From: Scytalidium lignicola
Taxonomy: Eukaryota; Ascomycota; Leotiomycetes
DNA: 61,996 bases
Assembly (NCBI GenBank): GCA_002812745.2
Contig: NCSJ02000256.1
Location: 1-61,996, forward strand
Direction: 5' to 3'
The position numbers and the translations under genes are program-made. How positions within the stretch are numbered: position 1 is the first letter of the stretch; each line of letters begins with the position of its first letter. This document shows positions 33,024 through 44,107 of the stretch, one piece after another. Below the pieces are notes generated by a model that searched no databases, had not been told where the DNA came from, and was given only the letters and a program-made list of their open reading frames with translations.

Positions 33024-34234
33024 ATGTTAGGGGAAAAAAGCAAACCAGCCGGAAAAAAAAAAGGCAAAGTCAGTGAGCTTTCTCCTAACCTGAAGGCTAA
33101 CCTTGAATTAGGAGCCATATAGGCCCAGAAAATTGATTATCCTCTTCAATGATTGAACACCACCCTTAGAAATATTCTATCGATTATAGTCTTAGTTGCA
33201 AGTTCCGCTATTGGGTCCCCATCCCACGGTCATTTACTATGCTTTTAATAAGTGGCAGCTATAAATGGTTCGGGAGACACTATCTAGTCATCTTGGAGGC
33301 GCATAACATAACCTTATATTACGCCACATAGAAGACGATATGTTTCTTATTTTATTCTTAGTCAAATTTTAAACTTTCTTCACTAAACCCCTCCTCTCCT
33401 TTCTCGTAACTCATTTACTTCCCAAGGAAAATCCTAGTGAACAATCCCAGTTTAATTCGCTTGAGATAATTAATATACAATGATATTCAGCCTAGTTGCG
33501 TATAATTTATGCACTATAGGAAGGACCTGACCCCTTATAATCTATTCACCTAAACTGTTAACTACTTAGAAGACTAACACATATTCTCAGGGCAATCGAA
33601 CGCAGGTATTTCTAGGTAAATTGGTATGAAATTAATTGAAATCCTAGCACGATGTTAAAGCCTCACAAAAACTAAAGTTCAAGCTAAATTAATTTTCAAA
33701 TGAGATACTCAGTGATACTCAATATAAATGAAAATTTGGAAGCTGTTATGTATTGCAATATTTCAAACCACTTAACGGTTTGCCTTCTCTATAGGGTATA
33801 GATTCTCGTAAATAAAATTGTTTCCGTCCCAGGTCAGAAAATTTATAGAATGTCGATATATTCTAAGTTTATCTCCTAACTATAGGACTTAAAAGATATT
33901 TTTGTCAATCTTCGTTCGGCGTTACATAGTCAACAGGATATCATCCCCTATGCCCTGGTTTTAATGCTGGCTCCCGGCTAAACTCCGATACCATGAAAAC
34001 GCCGAAAACCAAAACAACATTTTCTTCGCAGTATATTTGAATAAATCATGCCGAGATCTTGGGAGTAATTTAGTTCGCATTGATCTTCGCTCCGACTACC
34101 ATAACTCGCCGTGAATGCTACTCGAAACAATATAAATATATGCGCAATGTTCTGCTCAGCATGTCATTCTTCATCAGACAACTATTAAATCGTGATCACT
34201 ATCTCACAAATACCTCAACACAATCAAAATTAAA
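33024..34234. other. Intergenic, promoter of the short-chain dehydrogenase
   Basis: 1.2 kb without a recognisable gene. The last 100 bases before 34235 have an A+C-rich leader (ACAATCAAAATTAAA before ATG), typical of a fungal start. Confidence 0.5.
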
Positions 34235-35207
34235 ATGGTAAAGCAGTTGTGGCTCATCACCGGCGCAAGCTCAGGCTTTGGTGCAGTTCTGGCTGAAACT
34301 GTTCTCAAGCGTGGCCATCAAGTCATTGCGACAGCACGAAACCCCACCAAAGCTCGCGTTGCATATCCACAGATCGAGGCTCAGTGTGGGAAATGGATTA
34401 CTCTTGATGTAACATCACCCAATACAACTGCAGAAGTCTATAAGGCTATCAAGGAACTCGGAAATGGTAAAATTGATGTTGTGGTTAACAATGCGGGATA
34501 CTCTTTGGTTGGGAGTATAGAGGACATGAAGTGAGAAAATCTATCTGTTCAGAGTGAATAAAGCTAACTGACAATAATTCAGTGAACAAGAAATTCACCA
34601 GCAGATGGATACCAATGCCTATGGTCCGGTCAGGGTGATTAAAGCGGCTCTCCCTTACATGCGATCTCAGAAATCCGGGGTTATTGTCAACATCACCAGC
34701 ATCGCTGGTCTTGATGGACGTCCAGCATGTGCCATGTATGCTGCTAGTAAATTCGCTCTAGAAGGTTAGTCAAATATATTCTTGACTCTGAATCTTCTGA
34801 ATACTTGATTCTAACTGTTCGTAGCAATCTCCGAGTCTCTATCACGCGAGCTAGCTTCATTCAACATCCGTTTGCTCCTCGTTGAACCAGGAGCATTCAG
34901 GACTAATTTCTTCGGAGCTTACCAACTCCCGGCCAAAGAAATGACCCCTGATTACAAAGGAACCATTTTGGATCAAACACTAACTGCCTTTCATAATCTT
35001 CACGAAAAGCAACAGGGAGACCCAGCTAAGGCAGCTAATCGGATTTTTGATTTTGTGAATGGAACTGGAACGGGATTGGGGAAAACAGGGCTGTTGAGAT
35101 TACAGTTAGGCCCAGACTGCTGGGAGCGTGCGAATAACAAGACCCTTTCATTGCGAGAAAATCTTGAACAGACAAAGGAGGTTGCATTTAGCACCGACTT
35201 CGACTAA
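34235..35207 (+). CDS. Short-chain dehydrogenase/reductase, 286 aa
   Basis: Exons 34235-34530, 34583-34764 and 34825-35207 join in frame. The NAD(P)-binding motif is ITGASSGFG, followed by ATARNP, LDVTS and VVNNAGYSLVG. The catalytic Ser is in NITSIAG and the Tyr-Lys pair in MYAASKFALE. VEPGAFRTNFF is the usual loop after the active site. Arg in ATARNP suggests NADPH preference. This is the classical SDR group with many fungal paralogues acting on sterols, fatty acyl compounds or small ketones; substrate unknown. It stands alone between an LTR-like element and a peptidase gene. A related SDR lies at 55927-56983. Confidence 0.92.
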
Positions 35208-35858
35208 TGAAATGCCTATATTTACTGATCATGTGTTGAGAGGGGGAGCATAAGGTGTCAGATGTCTTTCGTTAATTCTATAACATTACTTTCGTTAATA
35301 CAATTTTTAACTTAAAATAAGTGATCCTAATATCTATGTTATAAATGCTTCGTGATAGTTGAATCCTTGCAAGCCTGATTGGTCAATGTTAATAATAGTT
35401 CTATAAGTAACTAACATGAAGTTTTTGAGACTCGAATTAATTAATATTTAAAAATGCACACAATTAGGAATACGAGAAACATGTAATATAACTATTCTCA
35501 AGCCAATGCTGAGTCTCTGCATAGAGGATTCCCAGGCCTCGTGGGTAACTTGGCTTGATTGGATGAAATATCCAACTTCCGGAATAACTCTAGTCACTTC
35601 TAGATACGCTCGCATAATGTACGTAAATTCCGAGCAGATATATCCCATCAAAGTCCGAGAGTTATAGTCTTGCAAACTAATGAGATAAGAATCCAGGTGT
35701 AATTATATATTGGATGTTTTAACCATAAGCTAGTTCTCCACTTCTACATCATATATAAAACTCACAAAGTCAGCATTAACTTAAATATTCGAGGATAATA
35801 AGTCTTAGTCTCAACTTCCTCACCACAATTATATCTAAGCAGACCTGACTCACGAATT
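35208..35858. other. Intergenic, no gene recognised
   Basis: 650 A+T-rich bases. A minus-strand 75-codon frame at 35448-35675 matches nothing I know. Confidence 0.5.
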
Positions 35859-37512
35859 ATGCCGTCTCTCAAGCTAATTCTCACACCATCCTTAGCTTGT
35901 GAGCTATCAGACCAGTACATACAAGTGCAAATGATTCTAGAAATCCCAGTCGTCGCGAAAAACGAAATTCTCTTCTATCACACCTTGGCTCGAGGACCTA
36001 TTAAAACCATGCAATATACCCCTGATGATATTGAGATCAAGGATGCACTTGGTAAGGTACCAGTTCATTCTAAAGATCAAAACCGACGCCAGCGCAATTT
36101 TCTTGTTGATAGGGATTTATCTTCTGGGGAATTGACAGTCGAATATCGGGCTATTCCTTGGGATGTCACGGAGACAGACCCCTGTGGCCCTCAGATAGCA
36201 CTGGAACGAGATGGTAGAGGTCTTACCGTAGCGGGAATGTATTTTATTCTCACTCCTGCGCTCGATGAGATTATGGATATCTCTGTCGAATGGAATTTGT
36301 CTTATGCACCTCCTAGCACACGTGCGGTTTGCTCACTCGGAGAGGGCAAGCAAGTCTTCACACAAGCTCAAGCTAGTGTCCTTGAGGAATGTTTCTTTGC
36401 CGTCGGTCCTGTACATAGTTATCCACCGGGAGAAACATTTGGGAAATTCGGCACGTACTGGCTAGAGAACCCGCCTTTTGAGGCTCCAGCCTTAGGCCGA
36501 CGAATGGAGCTATTGATTCCGAAAATGATGACCTTTTTCCATGATCCAGATCCTACTTACCGAATTTTTGTTCGTCGGAACATTCAAAAGTGTGTTTCTG
36601 GACGTGGTTTGCATCGTGGGTTCGCTTTCGCATGGACAAAGGTTGTCCCTCGCGACGAAGATGAACTTGTAGAGTTCTTGATCCACGAAATAGTGCACAA
36701 CTGGCCACGTCTTGGGTTCTCAAAAGACGGACCTACTCCCGAGGAGCTTGCTGACGGATGGTTTAACGAAGGCATTGCAGAATACTACTCTATTATACTA
36801 CCGTATCGATTTGGAATATTTTCGGAGCAAGAATTCGTGCAAAGGCTTAACATACGGATTTCAGGGTATTATACTAATCCTGATCGCGGTGTAAAGAACA
36901 AGGATGTGCAGGATCTGTTTTGGAAGGGTGCACATGTTAATCGAATTCCGTATCAGAGAGGATTCATGTACTTCATGAAACTAGCTTATCAACTAAAGAA
37001 AGCAAATGCTAGTTCTTTAGACGAACTCATTCTCAGGATGGTGGATTTAAGATCCCAGAGAAAAGCTCATAGTGTTGCAGAGTGGCTCTCTATGCTCGAG
37101 GGAGAGCGGAGAGCTCGGAGCTACTGCTGTTACTGAGTATCACGCGATGTCTGAAGCAGTGCCTGTTATTCTGCCCGAGGATTATCTACGAATTACTGAA
37201 AATCTAGACTGGACACTTCAGCGACAGGATCAAGAAGAATTCTACCTCGGTTTCCCAGAAGAATGTTTAGATGCTAAACCTGCAATAGTCAAAAACCTGG
37301 ATCCTGCATCGCGAGCTGCCAAGGCCGGCGTTCGTGAAGGTGATATCATCACTCCTCAATACAGTTTCTTTTTTGTTGCCGAGAGATGGGAACAAAAGTT
37401 TAGTATGTCAGTGAGACGGCCTACTAGTGACACTTCTGATGAAGTTACAGCACTGACTTGGTTGCCGCGGAGTTGGGAGAAAGTTGAGAGCTATCAATTC
37501 GTTCAGGGATGA
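35859..37512 (+). CDS. M61-like zinc aminopeptidase with PDZ tail, one frame break
   Basis: The first open frame (35859-37136) encodes an N-terminal beta-rich domain and a zinc peptidase site: HEIVHNW binds zinc (HExxH) and the downstream Glu in GWFNEGIAEYYS is the third ligand, as in gluzincins. A second frame, in use from about 37105 to 37512, continues with ELGATAVTEYHAM and a PDZ-like domain (FYLGFPEECLD, LDPASRAAKAGVREGDIITP). Peptidase plus PDZ is the M61 glycyl-aminopeptidase layout. The two frames differ by one base in a purine-rich stretch (37100-37110), and no intron fits. This is either a sequencing error or recent inactivation separating protease and PDZ. No signal peptide is seen, so the enzyme would be intracellular. 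Confidence 0.7.
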
Positions 37513-38390
37513 ACTTTATATAATACAGAGCTATCTCAGCACTTACAATAATGGTATAGGCCATTAGTAAGATCAAAACTCTACTTGATGCATCTGGTGT
37601 TCAAGGAGCAAGCCCTGTTCCAAGCTATTTTAAGATAATTTACTACTGTTTGTGAGAGGACCCTATGCATATTATACGTAACATACTATATTAGGGTAAT
37701 CAAGCGTACACATAGCCTTCTAGCTCTGAAAGGATTCAAGTATAGTAGTTGTTGTGTGATGTAACATTGTTTACCCGAAGTAACATAAGTGTCTAATACA
37801 TGACAATGTAATAAGAATTAAAGGCTCTACGACGGTACTAGACCATGCTACGGTGCTATCTGTACGAATCCAGACCGAGACACTGATCTGCACGTGTTGT
37901 ATCTAGAAGCGTAGCATGTTCGCAGAATACTATGATACCGGTAGTTCTTCAGGAACGCCAAGCAGCGTAAAAACTAGAGGAGAGGATCCACATTTTTCTA
38001 TGCATTAGTCAGCAGTGGTTTCAGTCATTCCTTTCTTGGTAAATGAAGCCAATGACTACCGTTACATAGGACATAATGGTATAGGTTCCCTAAATGTAGT
38101 AGAAGGCATGGCTTATTGACAAAAAGATCAACTTTCATGTTAGCGTAAGATACAACTGCATTGTTACGATATAAATGGCGGCATTTACCTGCTCATATCT
38201 AATAGATTACTTCGAGAGATGAAGATATAGTTAAGCAGAATATTTGACTTGATGATGCCTGGCATAACTCAGAGTGCTGGAACGGCGCACTCTCTCAATT
38301 CAAAGAACATCAATACCATATCCACACCATCAACCTCCCATCTATTAGTGGGGAGAAGAAGTAGTGTGTGATGCAAATATTAAAGGATAA
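37513..38390. other. Intergenic, no gene recognised
   Basis: Nearly 900 bases of normal composition after the peptidase gene, with nothing recognisable. Confidence 0.5.
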
Positions 38391-39140
38391 TAAACGTAAT
38401 GATAAAGATTATCAAACAAGAAAAACTGTTAATGCTTTATAATAGCATAAAATTTACTTTATAGTAAAATGTTATGTAGAATGAAAGTTACTTTAATTGT
38501 ATATTCTAAGTTTGCATATAACTATATCAACTTAATCTAAATAACAAGTCAAAACAAGTTTACAATGATTTTATAACTAGTGATGTTAGTAGAACTTCAA
38601 GATTATCTTTAGAATATCATTTAATGTGGTCAAATCTTACATTTAGAATAGTCCTAAAATTGATAATAAATTCTTTAAGTACAATTAAGCATTGCTTGCT
38701 GTAAGAATAGTCGATAAGGAGGAGGGTTTTAAAGTTTTATATAAAGGATTTATTCTTAAAGTTTTATGATTAAGTCTAAAAGGAAGTATTTTATTGATTG
38801 TCTTTATTAACGTTGTAAACTTCTTCTGGTCAGTACATAAAGAATAAGAAAGAAAGCTTCCAGTATTTAAATACTTTGTATAATTTAAAGGTATACCAGA
38901 TTTCAAGTTGATTATACATTAAAATACGTTATTATTATAGAATATTCAAGTAATAATAACGTGATAAAGCATTGCCTTCTTTTTATTCTTTTATTAAATA
39001 AAGATTACGTGATACACAGAAAAGCTTCTCTCATGATGTTATGTGTTAATAATCTATCATTACTGTATTAAAGTCTTTTTTGTATCGTGATACTTCACTG
39101 CTTGTGATTTTAAGTAAAGTTCTATGTTAATCCAGTACTT
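38391..39140. repeat. A+T-rich decayed repeat
   Basis: About 750 bases with the same extreme A+T character as the other RIP-like blocks. The one 73-codon frame (38685-38906, minus) has no recognisable family. Confidence 0.45.
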
Positions 39141-39623
39141 ATATCGAGTGTTTGATATATATTGAGCCCGAATCTTGCTCCTTAATAGCTAAATCAAATA
39201 GCTTTACCACAATTTAAAACACTTGCTCCTCGTTATGAAAATTATCTACATCCTAAGGCTACCCCTGCTTCTAGAACGTATACTTAAGCCACTGTGGTAT
39301 CCAAATCTACCTATATTTACAAAATAGCTGGTTTTCTCGGTATTAAGCTCGATGTTTACACTAGAGAAGTAGAGGTTTTAATATAGCTACTAAAGTATTG
39401 TTTGTTGTGTGCGTAAATCTCTCCGCTGGTTGCATTAAAATACGCCATCGATAAATAATGTTTTCACCATTTAGTCCATGTTACTCATTTATAAATCGAG
39501 AAATAATACATCAAGGCATCACGTACCATCAGCGTAGTAACTACATATGAAACAGCTTTATTAAAACGAAACTTTCAAGTATGGAAGACTACAAATCAAT
39601 TTCCATAAACACAATATATCAAA
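39141..39623. other. No gene recognised, 3' side of transketolase-like gene
   Basis: A short segment near 39230-39370 returns to normal composition and reads fragments such as AGFLGIKLDVYTREVEVL on the plus strand. It may be a fragment of a decayed gene, not identified. Confidence 0.35.
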
Positions 39624-41540
39624 TTACTGCAAGGTCCTGATAACCTTCATAATGCTCTGAGGATCCAAACCTTGGTGGAAGATCTGCTCGCCCAAACCAC
39701 CACACCCTTCCTTTGACGTCCCAATATACTTGTACTTGGGTGTAAGCTGCCTTTCTAACAGCCAAGAACCCATCTTAGACCCTACGCCGGTCTTCTGATT
39801 CAGTGATTCAACCACCAACACGAATGGTGAAGACCCATACTTCCGGATTGAATCTTCATCCACGACATTAAGCGTCGACTTGTTCACAAGGCCGACATCT
39901 ACACCTTCGCTTCGAAGTCTATCGACTGCATCCACTGCCCGGTAAACCATCTCGCCGAAAGTGACTACGTAGCCTGCAGTTCCAACTCGGATGAACTCGT
40001 CCTTAGCAGGTTCGAACTTATAATCCTCTCCATAGTAGGGATCCTGGGTATTTTCCTTGAGAATTAGGGGGCATTTGGCACGAGTTGACAAAATCAGTCG
40101 AATTCCCTGATCCCAAAAGACCTTGCTCACGCAAGCTCTCATCTGATTAGCGTCTGCTGGGAAGTAAAGTCTAGTTGTGTCACCATCGACCAATCCGTTG
40201 TCAGCAAAAAGAGTGTTTATCCCGAAATGGCATGTATTATCTGCCATTTCATCAACACCCGAGTGCGAAAAGTGGCATAGGACATTCGCAAAGTTTAGCC
40301 TTGCCATTGTGATCTCCGAAATGATCATCTCACAGAATGCAGAGAAGGTGGAAAAGACGCCAACTTTGTCTTTGGAGGATCCGAAGCCGGCTGCGGCAGA
40401 AAAGTTGCCGCGCTCCATAATTCCAGAGGATAGGAACACTTCTGGGCGGTTCTTGTGGATAACGCTTAGTCCAGTCGAGCCCTCCAAGTCAGAATCGATC
40501 ACTAGAACTCGTCTTTTGGCTTCTTCTTTCGATAGTGGAGCTAAGACTTTAACAACAGCTTCACCGAAGACGACGCGATTTGCGAACTTCTCTGTAGTAG
40601 AACCGGAGTAAAGATATGCCAGTGAATTGGGTTTGATCGCTTGCAGTTTCTCAATGGCTTGGGTGTAGCCACGATCTTGCAGATATTCGACTGCAATCTT
40701 CACTGGAATAACATCATGGGCATGCGTTGTGCCTTCGATACTTTTGATCCCTGTCGCCATTGTTCTCTTGGAGATGACAGCAGATGGTCCATTATAGGCG
40801 ACTGCAGCGCAGACGGAAGCGAAGAGCTGGTCAATATCCTCTCCGGCAGTTTCGAAGACCTTCAATCCGTGTCCTCTCAATGTAGACGCCAGTGAATATC
40901 CCTTGAGGTATTGAGAAGGGTGGCCAGCAATGGTAACATCGTTATCGTCAATCAGGAGTTTAATGTTCAAACCCTGAGCTACGGCAAGCCGAGCAGCTTC
41001 AGCGTCATCTCCTTCCTGCTGGGACCCATCGGAGCCCAAGAGGAAAACCGTCTTCTCAGGATTAGCCAAGCAGACTCCGTTTACGAAAGACCACAAGTGG
41101 CCAAGACGTCCAGAGCTGAATTGGATTCCAGGTGTGAGCCCCAGCTCGGGATGTCCTGGCAACTTCGAATTGGCCTCACGATAGTGAAGAAGATGCTCAA
41201 AGGGAATGTGCTTGTGCAGAGCACTTAGCAGATACTGCGTGGCGACTCTGTGCCCTGCCTCATCGTACATAATAGGCAGGAATTTCTCAGACGAGTGCAG
41301 GAAGAAGGCTTCAAGAATGCATACCTCCGGGATGGTGTCGTAAGGACCTCCAGTGTGGCCGCTGACGCCCCTTGCTGCTCCTGTTGCTGTGAAATAGACA
41401 ATTGTGTCTCTGAGAAGGGAGATGTTTGATAAAAGATCGCTTCTCTGCTGCTCCGACAGTTTTGGATTTGCTGGATCCAAAGAGATAGGTTTATATCTCG
41501 CAAAGACATCGATTCCGAAATCTGCAGTTGCGCTGGCCAT
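39624..41540 (-). CDS. Transketolase-like thiamine-diphosphate enzyme, 638 aa, intronless
   Basis: One open frame. The N-terminal half shows HTGGPYDTIPE, and the ThDP/metal motif is spread over LLGSDGSQQEGDDAEAARLA and IDDNDVTIAG. The central part has VLVIDSDLEGSTGLS and IMERGNFSAAAGFGSS, the equivalents of the pyrimidine-binding domain with its catalytic Glu. The C-terminal domain (VTFGEMVYRAVDAVDRL, VVDEDSIRKYG, VVVESLNQKTG) matches transketolase domain 3. It lacks a PTS1 signal, unlike yeast dihydroxyacetone synthases. It is probably not the housekeeping transketolase, which has different substrate-pocket motifs; the sugar it uses is unknown. A+T-rich DNA lies near its 3' end. Confidence 0.85.
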   Translation of the reverse strand: MASATADFGIDVFARYKPISLDPANPKLSEQQRSDLLSNISLLRDTIVYFTATGAARGVSGHTGGPYDTIPEVCILEAFFLHSSEKFLPIMYDEAGHRVATQYLLSALHKHIPFEHLLHYREANSKLPGHPELGLTPGIQFSSGRLGHLWSFVNGVCLANPEKTVFLLGSDGSQQEGDDAEAARLAVAQGLNIKLLIDDNDVTIAGHPSQYLKGYSLASTLRGHGLKVFETAGEDIDQLFASVCAAVAYNGPSAVISKRTMATGIKSIEGTTHAHDVIPVKIAVEYLQDRGYTQAIEKLQAIKPNSLAYLYSGSTTEKFANRVVFGEAVVKVLAPLSKEEAKRRVLVIDSDLEGSTGLSVIHKNRPEVFLSSGIMERGNFSAAAGFGSSKDKVGVFSTFSAFCEMIISEITMARLNFANVLCHFSHSGVDEMADNTCHFGINTLFADNGLVDGDTTRLYFPADANQMRACVSKVFWDQGIRLILSTRAKCPLILKENTQDPYYGEDYKFEPAKDEFIRVGTAGYVVTFGEMVYRAVDAVDRLRSEGVDVGLVNKSTLNVVDEDSIRKYGSSPFVLVVESLNQKTGVGSKMGSWLLERQLTPKYKYIGTSKEGCGGLGEQIFHQGLDPQSIMKVIRTLQ

Positions 41541-42888
41541 TGTAAAATTGTGTCTGTGTTTACGTCTAGTATTATTGTATTATTGTCGATAGTGGATTTA
41601 TATTTCTAGATGTTGTTCTGTTGATACTGAGACTTTGTTACTAAGACTCTTAAGTTATTCATTCAACCATGAGGTATGACGCAATGATGGGTAGTTATCG
41701 AACTTACGATTTCTTGCGGCCTGCAGGGCGCTGACATCACTTCATCAATCGGGCTTAAATAAACCAATTAACATACAGTAGCCATACACACGTTCTCTGG
41801 CCCACTGCTTTTATGCTAAATGTCAAATAACTGCAATTCGGGCCAAGATTATTAAGCAGTACGATCCCTCTGCAATCTCAACAGTGAAGTTTTATATTTT
41901 ATTTTAATACATTCAAAGTTCACTCTAATAATTTTTTTCCTAAAGGATGCCAAGTTTAGCTGTGTAATATAGATGATAGATTTATTAAGTTGCTGCTCTA
42001 ACATTTCTCACTTCCAACATAGGGATGATCAACGAAACTAGAAATAAGTAGATTTAATTATTTGAATAATTATTATTATTGAATCTGTTTGTGTAGGAAT
42101 AATTTGTATATGATCATGAGGTGTTGTTATGCAAGAAGTATAGCTGATGGCAAATTTTCATGCATTTAAATAAGTCGCTTGTGTATTTAACTTAAGTATC
42201 CCCTTTTATTTTGGTTTGAATTTTTGCTGGCTATATTTGTAAAAGCTGAGTTGTATAAATAGTAATCGTGAAATTTTCAAGTGCTTTTTGATAGGAGTCC
42301 CTTTGGTTAGATCAGTGTTGCACGAACTTCGACAGAACCTTGCATAGAGGATCATATCGTTATTTTAAGCGTGCTAAAATTAAGATAACGTTCTGTAAAA
42401 GGTGGCTTTGCTCGGCGGAGTCTTTCCCCCTTTAAATGTTTAAGCTTAATTCACCTACGACGTTAAATGCGGATGAAATCAAAAAGGAAGGTCAAAAATG
42501 TGTAGAGAAAGCATTTGCATAAACACAATATAGACGCAAGGATATTAGTATCTATGTTGCATGCTAGAATTATTCAACTGAAAAATCTTCGCCTTGATTG
42601 ATTCCAGAGTACGGAGGTACGGAGGTTCTGTTCCGAAGACTTCTACTGCTTGGGCAAAAGCAGAGTCACGAGTACCTCAGTGGATCCCAAGCATTATTGC
42701 CATTGGTGAAAATACGAAGTATCGGATTGCTTCCGTACCCCAACATCAAAAAGCTTCTACCTTTGCCAAGCAGCAAGCTATTCAATTGTACAGTAAAGAG
42801 CAGGGAATAAATGAAGTTTATTGTTGACTGCCTTGGTCTTGAAGTAATTGCAACAAGTATCTTAATTACGAGACGAATGCCAATTGAT
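41541..42888. other. Intergenic, no gene recognised
   Basis: 1.35 kb, with an A+T-rich middle (41900-42260). Short open frames at 42594-42827 look fortuitous. No gene is supported. Confidence 0.5.
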
Positions 42889-43033
42889 GGGGCGATAGCT
42901 CAGTTGGTAAGCGAATCCAACTGGTTCGTTGGAGGGTAATCACTAACATTGTTCAAGGGAGAGCGTCAGACTGAAGTAAAACTTCTCTCTATAAGACATC
43001 TGAAGGTCACTGGTTCGATCCCGGTTCGGCCCA
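42889..43033 (+). tRNA. tRNA-Phe (anticodon GAA) with two introns, one unusual in the D-loop
   Basis: Removing two inserts leaves a 73-nt cloverleaf: acceptor GGGGCGA (42889-42895) with TCGGCCC (43026-43032), D-arm GCTC/GAGC, anticodon arm TCAGA/TCTGA with loop CTGAAGA, variable AGGTC, T-arm ACTGG/CCGGT with TTCGATC. The anticodon GAA is at 42973-42975. The second insert (42977-42997, 21 nt) sits between positions 37 and 38, the normal place for a tRNA intron, and contains CTTC able to pair with the anticodon. The first insert (42907-42957, 51 nt) lies inside the D-loop and begins GTAAGC, contains CACTAAC and ends CAAG, like a spliceosomal intron. Acceptor pair 4-69 is G-G. CCA follows in the DNA (43034-43036). 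The gene could be real or a damaged copy. Confidence 0.8.
42907..42957 (+). other. Spliceosomal-type insert in the tRNA D-loop
   Basis: The 51-nt segment starts GTAAGC (fungal 5' splice site), has CACTAAC at 42941-42947 (branch-point consensus) and ends TTCAAG at 42957. Excision restores the loop AGTTGGGA and stem GAGC exactly as in ordinary fungal tRNA-Phe. An internal CCAAC...GTTGG hairpin is also present. The boundaries can slide by a base because of repeated G. Confidence 0.75.
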
Positions 43034-43042
43034 CCATTTCCN

Positions 43043-43055
43043 TTTTTTTTTTTTT
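43043..43055 (+). terminator. Pol III terminator after tRNA-Phe
   Basis: A run of 13 T follows nine bases after the tRNA discriminator, with an N at 43042. Such a run ends RNA polymerase III transcription. Confidence 0.7.
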
Positions 43056-44107
43056 GATGTTTTGTTTATATAACAAGGTATTTAATTGGTTCTTCTGTTA
43101 TTCCTGTGTCAATGTGGAGAACCATACGAACGCCTCCACTTTTGAGGAAGTCTAGATGCGAAATCTAATAATAGTTAAATAAGAGGATTCAGGAGGCGCT
43201 GCACTGTGCCACCACCCTGTGCTGTGCCCCCCGATTATGCAGGAGTTGTGCAAGGGAAGAAATTAAAAAGGGCAATACCATCCGTAACTGCAGAACAAAT
43301 AACAGTGAACTGCCGCCATGGGCAGAGGATCAGGATAGTCATCCAGTTATAGTAACAGAGTAGTTACATCGCGGAATCCTGCCCATTTCTACAATACTGT
43401 AGATAAGTTCCTCGGCGGCCTAGCTTTCTTCAGCCTTTCTTCAGCCCTCTCCCCCCTGAAGGTGTTCGGATGACGTTTTGGCTGTGACAGGTCCGTAATA
43501 AGTAAGTTACTGGACTGTATAAAACCACGGTGCCTTAACAGCTGCCACACCTGCTGTCATCAGCGTATGAAAGGCACGAGAGACAGTACGTGGTGATGTC
43601 CAAGTGGCCCGACCCGCCCGCCACGGCAGGCATACTGAGACAGTCCCCTGCAGCTGCCCTGGCGTTGGGTGTTTTCATCGGTTTCGTCTCCGTGGCACAA
43701 AACAAAAATTGCAACCTCCCGCGCTCCTATCACGTCCATCAGTGTGGTCCTGGGAACGGCGCCCGTGCTACAAAGTGGCAATCATGTTCTCCTTACAGAT
43801 GGATACGGGCTTCCACCTGCAGTCCAGACGTTTCCCAAACGCCCCCAAAAACGGCGGTTGGTACGCTGCCGGTGCGGAGCCAGGCCCCGATGTAACCCCT
43901 AAGTCGCGAGTTTAGGAATCTAGAGCCTCGATCTTTCATAAGTTTCCAGTTTTCTCGGTTTCTCCATTTCTCTGTTTCTTCTCCACATTCTTTTTCTTGC
44001 CTTGCTATAATAATATATTTTGTTTCTTTCAACAGAACGTCGCACTCCATTCTTCCCATTTTCCTTCTCTGTATTGCCGATACCTCTAGCCGTTATAGCC
44101 GTCCACC
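43056..44107. promoter_or_regulatory. Upstream region of the bestrophin-like gene
   Basis: About 1 kb with no convincing gene. Overlapping short open frames at 43590-43915 in all phases reflect high G+C rather than coding. The C+T-rich leader 43940-44050 is typical of a strong fungal promoter/5' UTR. Confidence 0.4.

Noticed and set aside
38685..38906. 73-codon minus frame considered as a retroelement fragment
   Set aside because: Residues could not be aligned to any reverse transcriptase, RNase H or integrase motif.
42594..42827. 77-codon frame upstream of the tRNA
   Set aside because: No homology recognised, competing frames overlap it, and composition is unremarkable.
42907..42957. D-loop insert considered as part of a second, overlapping tRNA
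   Set aside because: Although it contains AGTTGGTAAGCG- and GGTTCG-like strings, no second acceptor or anticodon arm can be folded, and exact excision restores tRNA-Phe.
43590..43915. Overlapping open frames of 77-103 codons in all three plus frames before the bestrophin-like gene
   Set aside because: All phases are open together because the DNA is G+C-rich; none shows a domain, and the region is placed as promoter and leader.
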